The notes: a model not told the origin generated them from the sequence alone. A DNA stretch of 64,000 bases from Pseudarthrobacter sp. fls2-241-R2A-127 (GCF_030209355.1 NZ_JARVSF010000009.1:62001-126000); one strand, 5' to 3'. Shown: positions 8,329 to 18,105, numbered from the stretch's first letter. A program made the numbers and translations.

Positions 8329-10605
8329 ATGCGGGAGCCGGGGACCAGCGAGCGCGTTTCGGATGCGGATAACACCGCCGGAGTCGGGGAAGGGGAGGCA
8401 GCCGCCACGGAGCCGGCAGCGGACCTGGAAGTCACTTTCGACGAACAGTTCTTCGCCGCCCGGCCAAAAGCGCTGCGGCCCGTCGCGCGGCGGCGCCAAT
8501 TCGTGGGCAACAGGCCCTCCTTCGAATTCGACGGCCGGAACGCCGCGTACGTGGATTGGCTGCGCAACCAGGCCATGCTCGGTGACGCCAACGTCCTGGC
8601 CCGGCAATTGTCCGGCCAGGCCAGCATGTGGCAGAACTCGTACGCGCATCCGAACCCCCGGGCCGCCGTCGAACGCGCCCCTGTCTGGTTCACCGCCTAC
8701 CCGCTGTCCTTCATCACCGAGACGGGCCGATCGTTCCTGTCCGCCCTTGGAGACAAGGCCATGTGGGAAGCCTTCCGCGAAATCGGCATCCGCGGCATCC
8801 ACACCGGGCCGGTGAAACTGGCCGGCGGCATCAGCGGCTGGTCGCACACGCCCAGTGTGGACGGGCACTTCGACCGGATCAGCATGGCGATCGATCCGGT
8901 CTTCGGCACCGAAGAAGAGTTCCGCAGCATGTGCGAGGTCGCTGCGGAGCACGGCGGCACGGTCATTGACGACATCGTCCCGGGCCACACCGGCAAAGGC
9001 GCCGACTTCCGGCTGGCCGAAATGAACTTCCGCGACTACCCCGGGATCTACCACATGGTGGACATTCCGGAGGAGGACTGGAACCTCCTGCCCGATGTCC
9101 CGGAGGGGGCGGATTCGGTCAACCTCAGCCCTGAGTCTGAACAGTCGCTGCAGAAAGCCGGGTACATCATCGGCAGGCTCCAGCGCGTCATCTTCTACGA
9201 ACCCGGGGTCAAGGAAACCAACTGGAGCGCCACCCGGCCCATCGTGGACACCACCGGCAAGACCCGCCGCTGGGTCTACCTGCACTACTTCAAGGCCGGG
9301 CAGCCCTCCATCAACTGGCTGGACCCCACCTTCGCCGGGATGCGACTGGTGGTGGGCGACGCCCTGCACTCCTTGGTGGACCTGGGCACCGGGGCGCTCC
9401 GCCTTGACGCCAACGGGTTCCTGGGCGTCGAAAAGAGCGCCGAAGAACAGCCTGGCTGGTCCGAGGGCCACCCGCTGTCCGAGGCCGCCAACCAGCTGAT
9501 CGGATCCATGATCCGCAAGGTGGGCGGGTTCTCCTTCCAGGAACTGAACCTCACCATCGACGACATCAAGGCAACCTCCGAATCGGGTCCCGACCTGTCG
9601 TACGACTTCATCACCCGGCCCGCGTACCACTACGCCCTTGTCACGGCGGACACCGAATTCCTGCGGCTGACGCTGCGCCTGTCCATGGAGATCGGGGTGG
9701 ACCAGGCCTCCCTGGTCCATGCCCTGCAGAACCATGACGAACTGACCTACGAGCTGCTGCACTTCGCCGCCGGGCACCGGGAGGAAATGTTCGAACTAAA
9801 CGGTGAGGAACTCACCGGTGCGCAGCTTGCCGAGCAGGTCCAGCAGACCCTGCGGGACCGGCTGACCGGCGAGAACGGACCGTACAACGCCGTCTTCACC
9901 ACCAACGGCATCGCCTGCACCACCGTCAGTTTCATCATGGCGGCCCTGGGCATCCAGGACCCGGCCGCCGTGACCCCGGAGCAGGAGGCCCAGATCCGGG
10001 ACGTCCACATCCTCCTGGCCATGTACAACGCGCTGCAGCCGGGAGTCTTTGCGCTCTCCGGCTGGGACCTCACGGGCATCCTGGCCCTGGACCGGAGCAG
10101 CGTCCGGGAACTCACCTCCCAGGGCGACACCCGCTGGATCAACCGCGGCGCGCACGACCTCATGGGGACCAGCCCGGACGCCACCACGTCCTCGGCGGGT
10201 ATGCCGCGGGCCCGCAGCCTGTACGGCACGCTGCCGGAGCAGCTGCAGGACTCGAACTCGTTCGCGCGCAGGCTGCAGCGGATCCTTGCCGTCCGCGAGG
10301 ACAACGGGATTGCGACGGGCACGTTGCTCGATGTCCCCGAGGTTTCAAACCGCGGGGCACTGGTGCTGGTCAACCGGCTCCAGGACGGCGCCTTGCAGGT
10401 CACGGCGCTCAACTTCTCCGGGCAGGACATCGCCGGCAGCATCCAGTCCAACGAGCTGCCCTCCGGGGCCAACGTCAAGGACCTCTTCAGCGGCGAGACG
10501 GTGGGGCAGGTGGATGACCTGCACAGCTTCTTCCTCGAACTGCCGGCCTATCAGGGGACGGCACTGCTCCTCACCGAGGCACCGGAGCCGGACGCGGAGG
10601 CTTAG
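8329..10605 (+). CDS. treS: Trehalose synthase (maltose glucosylmutase), P. stutzeri type, GH13
   Basis: 758-residue cytoplasmic GH13-like enzyme. It resembles the Pseudomonas stutzeri-type trehalose synthase, which interconverts maltose and trehalose by intramolecular transglucosylation, rather than the shorter mycobacterial TreS. Supporting stretches recalled from that family are [40 protein letters not shown], the nucleophile region [12 protein letters not shown] (Asp360) and [14 protein letters not shown]. The N-terminal 60 residues are acidic and poorly conserved. The ATG at 8329 follows AAGAGGAG; the frame is open upstream only as a shadow of the kinase gene. It stands alone, ending in a strong bidirectional terminator. 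It probably serves compatible-solute metabolism. Confidence 0.85.
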   Translation: MREPGTSERVSDADNTAGVGEGEAAATEPAADLEVTFDEQFFAARPKALRPVARRRQFVGNRPSFEFDGRNAAYVDWLRNQAMLGDANVLARQLSGQASMWQNSYAHPNPRAAVERAPVWFTAYPLSFITETGRSFLSALGDKAMWEAFREIGIRGIHTGPVKLAGGISGWSHTPSVDGHFDRISMAIDPVFGTEEEFRSMCEVAAEHGGTVIDDIVPGHTGKGADFRLAEMNFRDYPGIYHMVDIPEEDWNLLPDVPEGADSVNLSPESEQSLQKAGYIIGRLQRVIFYEPGVKETNWSATRPIVDTTGKTRRWVYLHYFKAGQPSINWLDPTFAGMRLVVGDALHSLVDLGTGALRLDANGFLGVEKSAEEQPGWSEGHPLSEAANQLIGSMIRKVGGFSFQELNLTIDDIKATSESGPDLSYDFITRPAYHYALVTADTEFLRLTLRLSMEIGVDQASLVHALQNHDELTYELLHFAAGHREEMFELNGEELTGAQLAEQVQQTLRDRLTGENGPYNAVFTTNGIACTTVSFIMAALGIQDPAAVTPEQEAQIRDVHILLAMYNALQPGVFALSGWDLTGILALDRSSVRELTSQGDTRWINRGAHDLMGTSPDATTSSAGMPRARSLYGTLPEQLQDSNSFARRLQRILAVREDNGIATGTLLDVPEVSNRGALVLVNRLQDGALQVTALNFSGQDIAGSIQSNELPSGANVKDLFSGETVGQVDDLHSFFLELPAYQGTALLLTEAPEPDAEA

Positions 10606-10613
10606 CGGAGGAC

Positions 10614-10654
10614 GCCGGGCGGCGCCGGAGGATTCGTTCCCGGCGCCGCCCGGC
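10614..10654. terminator. Bidirectional hairpin between treS and ROK gene
   Basis: Perfect 15-bp inverted repeat (10614-10628 and 10640-10654) with an 11-base loop, lying between convergent genes and followed by CTCTTTGTT on the plus strand. Confidence 0.8.
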
Positions 10655-10665
10655 GCTGCTCTTTG

Positions 10666-11886
10666 TTACCCCGCGATGGCACCCGACAGCGTGGCTTCGA
10701 TGATGGCCGGCGAGAGGACGTACTGGGTGACCAGCTGGCTCGCGCCGAGGACGGCCGCCTGGTCGCCCGCCCGGGAGATGTTGATGCGCAGGTGCGAGGT
10801 GGCCAGCGGCGGGGAGCGCCGGTACACCACTTCACGGATGCCTGCCACGAGGTGCTCGCCCGTTTCGCCGAAGCTGCCGCCGACCACAATGACGGACGGA
10901 TTCAGCAGGTTCACCGCGGTGGCCAGTACCTCGCCGATGTCCCGGCCGGCCTGCCGCAGGGCCTGGATGGCCTGCAGGTTGCCGTCCGCGGCGAGCCGGA
11001 TCACGTCCGCGCCCCGGGCCACGTCCACGCCCTGGTCCCGGAGGGAGCGTGCGACGGCTGGACCGGACGCGAGCGCCTCGAGGCACCCATAGTTTCCACA
11101 GGCGCAGAGAACCTCCGCACCGCGTGCCACCTGGACGTGCCCCAGGTCGCCGGCCGTACCGTTGGCCCCGCGCTGCAACTGCCCGTTGCTGATGATGCCG
11201 GAGCCAATGCCGGTGGCCACCTTCACGAAGAAGAAATTGTTGTGTTCTGCCCAGTGGGCGGACTGCTCCCCCAACGCCATGATGTTCACGTCGTTGTCGA
11301 CGAGCACATGGACGGGCAGGGACCGCTGGACGTAGCTGACCACGTCGAACCCGTCCCAGCCCGGCATGATGGGCGGCTTGACCGGTTTTCCGGTGTCGTG
11401 TTCCACCGGGCCCGGGAGTCCGATGCCGATTCCCGCGAGTTCACTGACGCTGCGTCCCGCTGACGCCAGCAGTTCCTTGCCGTGCGCAACCACCTGGTCC
11501 AGCACGGCTTCCGGCCCATCGGCTACCTGCTGGGCCAGCCGGTGCTCGGCGAGGATTGTCCCGCCAAGGTCGGTGACCGCGACCATCACGTGCGTGGCTC
11601 CGACGTCGACCGCCAGCACCAGGCGGGCGGAGGGGTTGAAGGCAAAGCGCGACGGCGGCCTTCCGCCGCTGGAGAGCGCCTCGCCGGCGGGTCCCACCAG
11701 GCCGGAGAGCATGAGCGCGTCAATCCGGGAGGCCACCGTGGAGCGGGCGAGCCCCGTGCTCAGGGCCAGCTCGGCACGGGTGCGGGCCCTGCCGTCGCGC
11801 AGCAACTGGAAGAGGTCCCCGGCGCGCGACAGGCTGCCGGCGTCGGATTCTCTTCCGAGCTGCCTCCCAGCGGGTGAAGATGTCAT
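10666..11886 (-). CDS. ROK-family repressor of the sugar cluster
   Basis: 406-residue ROK (NagC/XylR-type) regulator. An N-terminal winged helix-turn-helix (residues about 20-75, TRAELALSTGLARSTVASRIDAL) is followed by a sugar-kinase-like ATPase fold starting LVLAVDVGATHVMVAV. The zinc-site segment is present as GDLGHVQV followed by CACGNYGCLEALAS. It is divergent from the Gfo/Idh/MocA-ABC operon that starts at about 12.08 kb, and the shared upstream region holds a palindrome over the -35 box. It probably represses that operon until a sugar ligand binds. Confidence 0.9.
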   Translation of the reverse strand: MTSSPAGRQLGRESDAGSLSRAGDLFQLLRDGRARTRAELALSTGLARSTVASRIDALMLSGLVGPAGEALSSGGRPPSRFAFNPSARLVLAVDVGATHVMVAVTDLGGTILAEHRLAQQVADGPEAVLDQVVAHGKELLASAGRSVSELAGIGIGLPGPVEHDTGKPVKPPIMPGWDGFDVVSYVQRSLPVHVLVDNDVNIMALGEQSAHWAEHNNFFFVKVATGIGSGIISNGQLQRGANGTAGDLGHVQVARGAEVLCACGNYGCLEALASGPAVARSLRDQGVDVARGADVIRLAADGNLQAIQALRQAGRDIGEVLATAVNLLNPSVIVVGGSFGETGEHLVAGIREVVYRRSPPLATSHLRINISRAGDQAAVLGASQLVTQYVLSPAIIEATLSGAIAG

Positions 11887-11950
11887 GCCCTAAGTCATAA
11901 CACTCTTACTTAGCACTGTCACCCGTCAGAAGAGTATCGAGAAACAAACA

Positions 11951-11987
11951 ACTTTTGCTTGACGTTCGTCAAAAGTAGTCCTACGTT
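11951..11987 (+). promoter_or_regulatory. Promoter with overlapping ROK operator
   Basis: A -35 box TTGACG at 11959-11964 and a -10-like TACGTT at 11982-11987 are 17 bases apart. TTGACG-TT-CGTCAA at 11959-11972 is a perfect palindrome covering the -35 box. A second inverted pair, ACTTTTG 11951-11957 with CAAAAGT 11970-11976, overlaps it. This is a likely repressor site for the divergent ROK gene. Confidence 0.6.
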
Positions 11988-12078
11988 GTGATGCAGGGCA
12001 CATCAGTGAATCAGATGGCTGGTATCCACCACGGTGATCCCCGAACGCCAGAGTCCGCTTACGAAGAGGTAATTGAAC

Positions 12079-13176
12079 TTGTCCCATCACGCAGCTGCGG
12101 CAGGCCGGCCCTTGGGGGTAGGAATCCTGGGTGCAGGACCGGTCACCCAGGCCATCCACCTTCCCGCCCTGGCCCGGCTTGGCGACGTCCTCGAGGTCCG
12201 GCACATCATGGATGTCGACGCCGCGGTTGCGTCTTCCGTGGCGGCGCGCGTCGGAGCAAAGTCCAGCACCAGCATGGACGAGCTGCTGGGCGATCCCGAC
12301 GTGGACATCGTCGCTATCTGCAGCCCGCACCACTTCCACGCAGACCAGGTCATCGCCGCATGCAGGGCGGGCAAGAAAGCTGTCCTCTGCGAAAAGCCGT
12401 TCGCAATGAACGGCGGGGAAGCCGCCCGCATCTCGGCGGTCAGCGCCGAAACCGGGGTCCCGATCGTCGTCGGCGCCATGCACACCTTTGATCCCGGCTG
12501 GCTGGCCGCGGAACAGAACTGGGGCAACCTCCCCGACACGGCCCACACCATCCGCTCCTCCATCGTCCTGCCGCCCAACGCCCGCTTCGAAGACTTCGCC
12601 ACGGAAATCGTCACCCGCCCTGCCGCCGGCCGGCCGGACTTCTCGGACATCGAGGTCATCAAAGCCGCCCTCCAGGGCGGGATCATGGGCCTGGCCATCC
12701 ACGACCTTCCGCTGGTGCGACGGTTCACGCCCGATTTCGAGCAGGTAGAGGTCCTGCAGGCACGGCACGTCCGCCCGTTCGGCTACACCGTCTCGCTCCG
12801 GACCCCGTCCCGCGTCATAGAACTGCGGGCCGTCATGAACGGCACCTGGAAGCCCGAGTGGACATTCGAGGCCATCGCCGACGATTCGGCGCTCCGCATC
12901 GACTTCACGCCCTCCTACGTCCAGGCCGGCTCCGCAGTGGCCACCTTCACCCGCAGCGATGGCAGCGAAACCACCAGCTTCGGCCCCTACGGCCACAACG
13001 GATACGAGGGCGAGTGGCGCGAACTCGCCGGGCTCGCCAACGGAACCCTGCAGGCCCAGTCCGCCCAAACCCTGATCGACGACCTCACGTTCGCCCTGTC
13101 CATCGCAGAAGCCACCGTGGCAACCGGCGCCGCGGACCATGCAAACGCAACCCGCACGGCGGGAGTTTCCGCATGA
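12079..13176 (+). CDS. Gfo/Idh/MocA-family oxidoreductase 1
   Basis: About 365-residue NAD(P)-dependent sugar or inositol dehydrogenase-like protein. The N-terminal Rossmann motif GVGILGAGPVTQAIHLPAL, the CEKPFAM motif (catalytic-lysine region) near residue 105 and HDLPLVRRF in the C-terminal domain match the family. Two TTG starts are possible: 12073 or 12079. The latter lies 9 bases behind AAGAGG and is preferred. The gene is first in a long operon; its TGA overlaps the next ATG. The substrate is unknown, but the neighbours (ABC sugar importer, TIM-barrel isomerases) point to oxidation of a sugar or glycoside. Confidence 0.88.
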   Translation: MSHHAAAAGRPLGVGILGAGPVTQAIHLPALARLGDVLEVRHIMDVDAAVASSVAARVGAKSSTSMDELLGDPDVDIVAICSPHHFHADQVIAACRAGKKAVLCEKPFAMNGGEAARISAVSAETGVPIVVGAMHTFDPGWLAAEQNWGNLPDTAHTIRSSIVLPPNARFEDFATEIVTRPAAGRPDFSDIEVIKAALQGGIMGLAIHDLPLVRRFTPDFEQVEVLQARHVRPFGYTVSLRTPSRVIELRAVMNGTWKPEWTFEAIADDSALRIDFTPSYVQAGSAVATFTRSDGSETTSFGPYGHNGYEGEWRELAGLANGTLQAQSAQTLIDDLTFALSIAEATVATGAADHANATRTAGVSA

Positions 13177-14003
13177 GCGCCCAATTCACGGTGCAGGCAA
13201 CGCCGGCCGCCCGGGAGGCCGGCGCGGTCACGCAGACCGTGGCATCACTGCCTGAAACGTTCGGGCCCGTCCCGGCCGGCCACACCGGCCCGGCCGACGT
13301 CCTGGTGGTCGCCGGCAGCGGCGGCTGGACCGCTGAAGCCGCCGGCGCCGTGCAGTCAGGGGCGCGCGGCATTATGGTCGCCAACCCCGTTCCCGAGGAC
13401 ACCTCGGAGCTGGCGGCTGTGGCAGACGCCGCGGGGGCCGTCGTCGTCCTTGACCTCCGCTGGGCCGCGAACCCGGCCCTGGTTGCCGAGGGTTCCGGCC
13501 CGGATGCCCGCGCCGCGGTACGCAGCGGACTGGGAACCGCCTCGCTGCTGGACAGCGTGGCGACGGCGCCGCCCGGCACCGATCCACGGCAACTCCTCAG
13601 CGACCACCTCGCCGCGCTGCTGGCCGTCACCGGCCAACTTGACGGCGTGGCGGTCCTGCGTCGGGACGCCTCCGGTTACACGGTCAGCGGCAGGCTCGCC
13701 AACGGTGCGCCGTTCACCGCCCAGGGCGTGCTCACCGCCGCCCGGCCCGCCGGCGTCGACATCCGCCTCTACACCGCCGACGGCGGGGTGGCCGTCCAGG
13801 TCCCCGACCCGGACGCCGCTTGGCCGGCCGAGGTCCGGGTCACCGGGCCGCACGGCAACCTCCTGCTTCCCACCCTGTACGAATCCGCCCACCGGTTTGC
13901 GTGGCGGCGCCTGAAGGAGCACCTCAGCGCCGGCACCAGGCCGGACGATCTGGCCGGCTTTGCCCGGCTGACCGACCTCTACGCAACCCTGACCGCCACA
14001 TAA
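13173..14003 (+). CDS. Degenerate Gfo/Idh/MocA-like protein of unknown function
   Basis: 276-residue protein with no firm family match. It overlaps the preceding dehydrogenase gene by ATGA. The stretch ADVLVVAGSGGW, then SGARGIMVANPVPEDTSE and AGAVVVLDLRWAANPAL (about residues 45-110), lines up with the Gfo/Idh/MocA pattern 'GkHVlvEKPla...vg..yR..P', but EKP is replaced by ANP. The N-terminal glycine-rich nucleotide-binding loop is missing. It looks like a dehydrogenase relative that lost cofactor binding and catalysis, perhaps a subunit or regulator of its neighbour. The reading frame is intact with normal codon use, so it is not an obvious pseudogene. Confidence 0.7.
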   Translation: MSAQFTVQATPAAREAGAVTQTVASLPETFGPVPAGHTGPADVLVVAGSGGWTAEAAGAVQSGARGIMVANPVPEDTSELAAVADAAGAVVVLDLRWAANPALVAEGSGPDARAAVRSGLGTASLLDSVATAPPGTDPRQLLSDHLAALLAVTGQLDGVAVLRRDASGYTVSGRLANGAPFTAQGVLTAARPAGVDIRLYTADGGVAVQVPDPDAAWPAEVRVTGPHGNLLLPTLYESAHRFAWRRLKEHLSAGTRPDDLAGFARLTDLYATLTAT

Positions 14004-14115
14004 CCAGCCGCCGCATACGCAACTGATACCGCAGTCCAGTCCCACCTCCACTCTCAACGATGAGCAGGACCGTACCAACGGCACACTGCGCCCGACGGTC
14101 CCGAAAGGACACACC

Positions 14116-15441
14116 ATGAATGCATCTTCCGAACCACGCCGCTCCTTCTCCCGCCGCGGCTTCCTGGGCCTGACAGCTGCCGCTGCCTCCGTACCGCTGC
14201 TGGCAGCCTGTGGTGGCGGCTCGGCGTCGCAGGGCGGCGGAGGCGGGGCCGCCGGAACCGTCAAGTTCTGGGACATGCCCTGGGCAACGCCGGCCTACAA
14301 CGATGCTGCCAAGAGCATCGCAGAGGGCTTCTCCGGTGCCAGCGGCAGCAAGGCCAGCTACCAGATCATCCAGTGGAACAACTTCTACCAGACCTTCTCC
14401 TCCGCGATTGCTTCCAAGACCGGCCCCGCGGTTTCCACCGGCGGCGGCTTCCAGGCGTTCCAGTTCGAGCAGCAGGGCCAGATAGCCTACGCGGACAAGG
14501 TGATCGACAAGCTCAAGGCGAACGGCCAGTTCGACGACTTCCTGCCCGGCGTACTGGACCCGTTCAAGTCGGACAAGGGCTACGTTGCCGTTCCGTGGCA
14601 GCTGGACATGCGCGTCTTCTGGTACCGCAAGTCCCTCTTCGAGAAAGCCAACGTTGCCCTGCCCACGGACTGGCCGTCCCTCCTTGAAGCCGGCAAGGCC
14701 CTGAAGAAGGTCGGCGCCTTCGGCTTCACCACCGGCGCAGGTGCCGGCAACAACTACGCCAACCACTCCATGATCATGATGATGGTCAACAACGGCGGAG
14801 GCGTGTTCAACAAGGACGGCGAGCTGGACCTGTTGAACGACCGCAACGTAGAGGCCATGGAGTTCGTCCTGGAGCTCGTGTCCAACGGCATCGTGGACCC
14901 CGCCGCGGTCAGCTACACCACCGACAACATGTCAGCCCAGTGGAAGGACGGCAAGGCAGGCTACGGCCTCTTCCAGGTGAACGTTCCGCAGCGCGTGGGC
15001 GACACCTCAGGCGACCTCCTGGTGGCTGACCCGATCAAGGGCCCGCACGGGGACAAAGCCACCATTGTGTTCCCGAACAACATCATGATGTACACCAACA
15101 CCCCGTCCCAGGACGCCTCCGAGGAGTTCCTGGTGTACTACCTTGGCCAGCTCAAGCAGCTGTGGCAGAAGAAGCTCATGTCCGCACTGCCGGTCTTCAA
15201 GTCCATCACGGAGATGCCCGAATTCGCGGACGATCCCAACAACGTCAAGATCGTCAAGGACTGGCAGCCGATCGCCAAGACCTTCGCCTCCCAGGGCAGC
15301 AAGCTGAACGCCAACCTTGCCGCGCTCGACGGCGGCCAGGCCCTGAACCAGTTCAGCCAGACCATCATCACCGGAAAGGCCGACGCCAAGACCGCCCTGC
15401 AGACCTTCCAGTCCGGCCTCGAGTCCGTCCTGAAGAAGTAA
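14116..15441 (+). CDS. ABC sugar transporter substrate-binding lipoprotein
   Basis: 441-residue extracytoplasmic solute-binding protein of the carbohydrate (CUT1) class. The N-terminus carries a twin-arginine signal (SRRGFLGL) and a lipobox LLAAC with Cys32 as the likely lipidated residue, followed by a Gly/Ser linker. The body, with KFWDMPW and later GYVAVPWQLDMRVFWYRKSLFEKA, fits family 1 binding proteins. GAAAGGA lies before the ATG. Two permease genes follow directly. The ligand is probably a glycoside or sugar acted on by the neighbouring dehydrogenases. Confidence 0.92.
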   Translation: MNASSEPRRSFSRRGFLGLTAAAASVPLLAACGGGSASQGGGGGAAGTVKFWDMPWATPAYNDAAKSIAEGFSGASGSKASYQIIQWNNFYQTFSSAIASKTGPAVSTGGGFQAFQFEQQGQIAYADKVIDKLKANGQFDDFLPGVLDPFKSDKGYVAVPWQLDMRVFWYRKSLFEKANVALPTDWPSLLEAGKALKKVGAFGFTTGAGAGNNYANHSMIMMMVNNGGGVFNKDGELDLLNDRNVEAMEFVLELVSNGIVDPAAVSYTTDNMSAQWKDGKAGYGLFQVNVPQRVGDTSGDLLVADPIKGPHGDKATIVFPNNIMMYTNTPSQDASEEFLVYYLGQLKQLWQKKLMSALPVFKSITEMPEFADDPNNVKIVKDWQPIAKTFASQGSKLNANLAALDGGQALNQFSQTIITGKADAKTALQTFQSGLESVLKK

Positions 15442-15450
15442 GCGTCCGCC

Positions 15451-16413
15451 ATGTCCTCCACCACTGCACAGTCCGGCCTGGCCCGGGCCCGCCGCGGGGT
15501 TGCCCCCGGCGGGTCCGGGACCGCCCCCGGCAAACGCAAGAGCAAGCTCTCGGCCCAGGCCACCAGGACCTTCTTCTGGCTCCTGCTCCCCTCTATGGTC
15601 CTCCTGGTCCTGATCCACGGCTACCCGCTGATCTACGCCGCGGTCCAGGCCACGCACGACGGTGACCTGCTCCAGACCGGCAACTTCGTCGGCGTCCAGA
15701 ACTTCTCCACCGTCCTGACCTCGCCGGCGTTCTGGAAAGCCGCCCAGTTCACCCTTTGGTTCACCATCGTCGGTGTGTTCGGATCCTGGCTCGTGGGCCT
15801 GGGCCTCGCCCTGCTCCTGCGTACCAAAATCCCCGCCGGCAACACGTTCAAGGTCCTGCTGCTCCTGCCTTGGGTGGTGCCGATCGTGGTGTCCTCCACC
15901 GCCTGGAACTGGCTGGTGGCCACCCCTGACAGCCTGATTCCCGCGCTGTTCCGGAACCTTGGCCTGGGTACCCCGCTGTTCCTGGCAGACCCCACCTTGG
16001 CCTCCATCACCGTGATGGCCTTCAAAGTCTGGGTCAGCTTCCCGTTCATGATGATGATGATCTCGGCCGCCCTGGCCTCGGTGGACACCACCGTGTATGA
16101 GGCCGCCAGCATGGACGGCGCCAGCCGCTGGCAGCAGTTCACCCAGATCACCCTGCCGCTGATCGCCCGCTCCACCTACATCAGCTGGATCCTGATGACC
16201 ATCTTCTGCGTGAACGACTTCCCCACCATCTACCTGCTCACCGGCGGCGGCCCGGTCAACGCCACCACCTCCCTGGTGGTCCTGGCCTACCGGACGGTGT
16301 TCCAGGACTTCGCCACCGGCCCCGGCGTGGCCATCGCCTTCCTCATGACCATGACCCTGGTGGTCATCTCGGTCATCCTGTACCGCCAGATCCGAAAGTC
16401 GAGTGTCGAATAA
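15451..16413 (+). CDS. ABC sugar transporter permease 1 (MalF-like)
   Basis: 320-residue inner-membrane permease of a CUT1 sugar ABC importer. Six hydrophobic segments follow a basic, Gly-rich N-terminus of about 45 residues. The EAA loop is YEAASMDGASRWQQFTQITLP near residue 210. The stop overlaps the next permease's start (TAATG), so the two subunits are translationally coupled. No ATPase gene is found in this operon. Confidence 0.92.
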   Translation: MSSTTAQSGLARARRGVAPGGSGTAPGKRKSKLSAQATRTFFWLLLPSMVLLVLIHGYPLIYAAVQATHDGDLLQTGNFVGVQNFSTVLTSPAFWKAAQFTLWFTIVGVFGSWLVGLGLALLLRTKIPAGNTFKVLLLLPWVVPIVVSSTAWNWLVATPDSLIPALFRNLGLGTPLFLADPTLASITVMAFKVWVSFPFMMMMISAALASVDTTVYEAASMDGASRWQQFTQITLPLIARSTYISWILMTIFCVNDFPTIYLLTGGGPVNATTSLVVLAYRTVFQDFATGPGVAIAFLMTMTLVVISVILYRQIRKSSVE

Positions 16414-17306
16414 TGAGCGCAGCAGTCCACGCCCATCCGCAATCCGGCCCGGCCCTGGGAGTCGGCCAGGCAGGCAACGCCCGCCGGGTACTCTCCGAGG
16501 CGGGCCAGCGCGGCCGCTGGTGGCGGTTCATCGCCATCCTCATCATCACCGCGGTCGTGCTGGTGCCCATCATGGTCACCGTTGTGCTCGCCTTCACCCC
16601 CGGCCCCAACAGCACCGCCACCGGCCTGACCTTCGAGAACCTCAACAACGTCTTCTCCAAGACCCTCGCCGCCACCTGGCTGAAGAACAGCCTGGTCACC
16701 ACCCTGTCCACAGTGGTGGTATCGGTGGCCGTGGCCGCACCCGCCGGCTACGTCCTCTCGCGCGGCCGGTCCAAAGCCGTCTCCGGCTACTCCCTGCTCC
16801 TATTCGTCATGCAGTCGCTGCCCATCATCACCTCCGTGGTGCCGCTGTTCATCCTGTTCGCCGGGATGGGCCTGGTGGACAACCTCCTGGGCCTGACCAT
16901 CATCTACGTCGGCTCCACCATGACGGTGGCCACCTGGATGATGGCCGCGTACTTCGACTCCATCCCCATCAGCCTCGAGGAAGCATCCTGGATCGACGGC
17001 TGCTCCGTCTTCGGATCCTTCACCAAAGTGGTCCTGCGGAATTCCCTGCCCGGCGTCCTCTCCACCGCGATCTTCGCCTTCCTCCTGGCCTGGAACGACT
17101 ACCTCGTCGCCATCGTCTTCCTCCGCTCGAACGAAATCTTCACCCTTCCCATGGGCGTGCAGTCCTTCTTCCAGCAAAACGCGACAGACTGGACCTCAGT
17201 CATGGCTTTGGCCGTGGTCATGATGCTCCCGCCCGTCATCGTGTTCGCCGCCCTGAACAAATACTTCAGCGTCGGTGGCATCGGCGGCTCCCTGGCCGGC
17301 CGCTGA
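16413..17306 (+). CDS. ABC sugar transporter permease 2 (MalG-like)
   Basis: 297-residue inner-membrane permease, partner of the preceding subunit. Six membrane segments are visible and the EAA loop is LEEASWIDGCSVFGSFTKVVLR near residue 190. The C-terminus SVGGIGGSLAGR is of the MalG/CUT1 type. Because the cluster encodes no nucleotide-binding protein, the importer probably borrows a shared multi-sugar ATPase (MsiK/UgpC-like) encoded elsewhere; this is inference. Confidence 0.92.
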   Translation: MSAAVHAHPQSGPALGVGQAGNARRVLSEAGQRGRWWRFIAILIITAVVLVPIMVTVVLAFTPGPNSTATGLTFENLNNVFSKTLAATWLKNSLVTTLSTVVVSVAVAAPAGYVLSRGRSKAVSGYSLLLFVMQSLPIITSVVPLFILFAGMGLVDNLLGLTIIYVGSTMTVATWMMAAYFDSIPISLEEASWIDGCSVFGSFTKVVLRNSLPGVLSTAIFAFLLAWNDYLVAIVFLRSNEIFTLPMGVQSFFQQNATDWTSVMALAVVMMLPPVIVFAALNKYFSVGGIGGSLAGR

Positions 17307-17352
17307 CCTCCGGCTCTCGTCCAACCGCTCCACAAAACTGCTAAGGAAACAC

Positions 17353-18105
17353 ATGTCCTACTCACTTCAGCTCTACACGCTCCGCAACGCCATCTCCGAA
17401 GACCTTCCCGGCACCATCAAGAAGGTGGCCGATATTGGTTTCACCCAGGTGGAGCCTTACAACTTCGTGGCCACGGCCAAGGAACTCGGCGCAGCCCTGA
17501 AAGAGAACGGCCTCACGGCACCCTCCGGCCACGCCCCGCTGATGAGCCAGGACCAGGACGAGATCTTCACCGCCGCCAAGGAGCTGGGCATCAGCACCGT
17601 CATTGACCCGTTCCTGCCGGCCGAGCACTGGCAGACGGCCGAGGACATCCAGGCCACGGCAGCCAAGCTCAACGCGGCCGCAAAGAAGGGCGCGGGATAC
17701 GGCATCCGGGTGGGCTACCACAACCACGCCTGGGAACTTGAGTCCATCATTGACGGCCGTACTGCGCTGGAATACTTCGAATCCCTGCTGGACCCGGAGC
17801 TGGTCCTGGAAGTGGACACGTACTGGGTAGCCGTTGGCGGCCAGGACCCGGTGGACATCCTGGCCAAGCTGGGTGACCGCGTGAAGTTCATCCACATCAA
17901 GGACGGCCCCCTCACCACTGACAACAAGGCCCAGCAGCCGGCCGGCCAGGGCAAAGTACCGGTCATGGACGTCATCGCCGCAGCCAAGTCATTGGAAGTG
18001 GGCGTCGTGGAGTTCGACGACTACGCGGGTGACATCTTCGAAGGCATCGCCGAGAGCCTCGCTTTCCTCAACAGCAACACCGCAGCCGAGGGGGCACACG
18101 CATGA
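17353..18105 (+). CDS. Sugar phosphate isomerase/epimerase-like TIM barrel 1
   Basis: 250-residue protein of the xylose isomerase-like TIM-barrel (AP endonuclease 2) superfamily. Metal-site segments are visible: GYHNHAWELE near residue 130, LEVDTYWV near 155, KFIHIKDG near 178 and VEFDDY near 218. The ATG at 17353 follows AAGGAAA. Its TGA overlaps the next gene's ATG. Members isomerise, epimerise or dehydrate sugars and keto-sugars; with the flanking Gfo/Idh/MocA genes it may act on a 3-keto intermediate. The precise reaction is unknown. Confidence 0.85.
   Translation: MSYSLQLYTLRNAISEDLPGTIKKVADIGFTQVEPYNFVATAKELGAALKENGLTAPSGHAPLMSQDQDEIFTAAKELGISTVIDPFLPAEHWQTAEDIQATAAKLNAAAKKGAGYGIRVGYHNHAWELESIIDGRTALEYFESLLDPELVLEVDTYWVAVGGQDPVDILAKLGDRVKFIHIKDGPLTTDNKAQQPAGQGKVPVMDVIAAAKSLEVGVVEFDDYAGDIFEGIAESLAFLNSNTAAEGAHA

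Noticed and set aside
6894..8693. 599-codon open frame on the minus strand
   Set aside because: Antisense to dctA, glycerate kinase and treS; Gly/Arg-rich shadow without any known domain or ribosome site.
8122..9777. 551-codon open frame on the minus strand
   Set aside because: Antisense shadow of treS with no recognisable domain.
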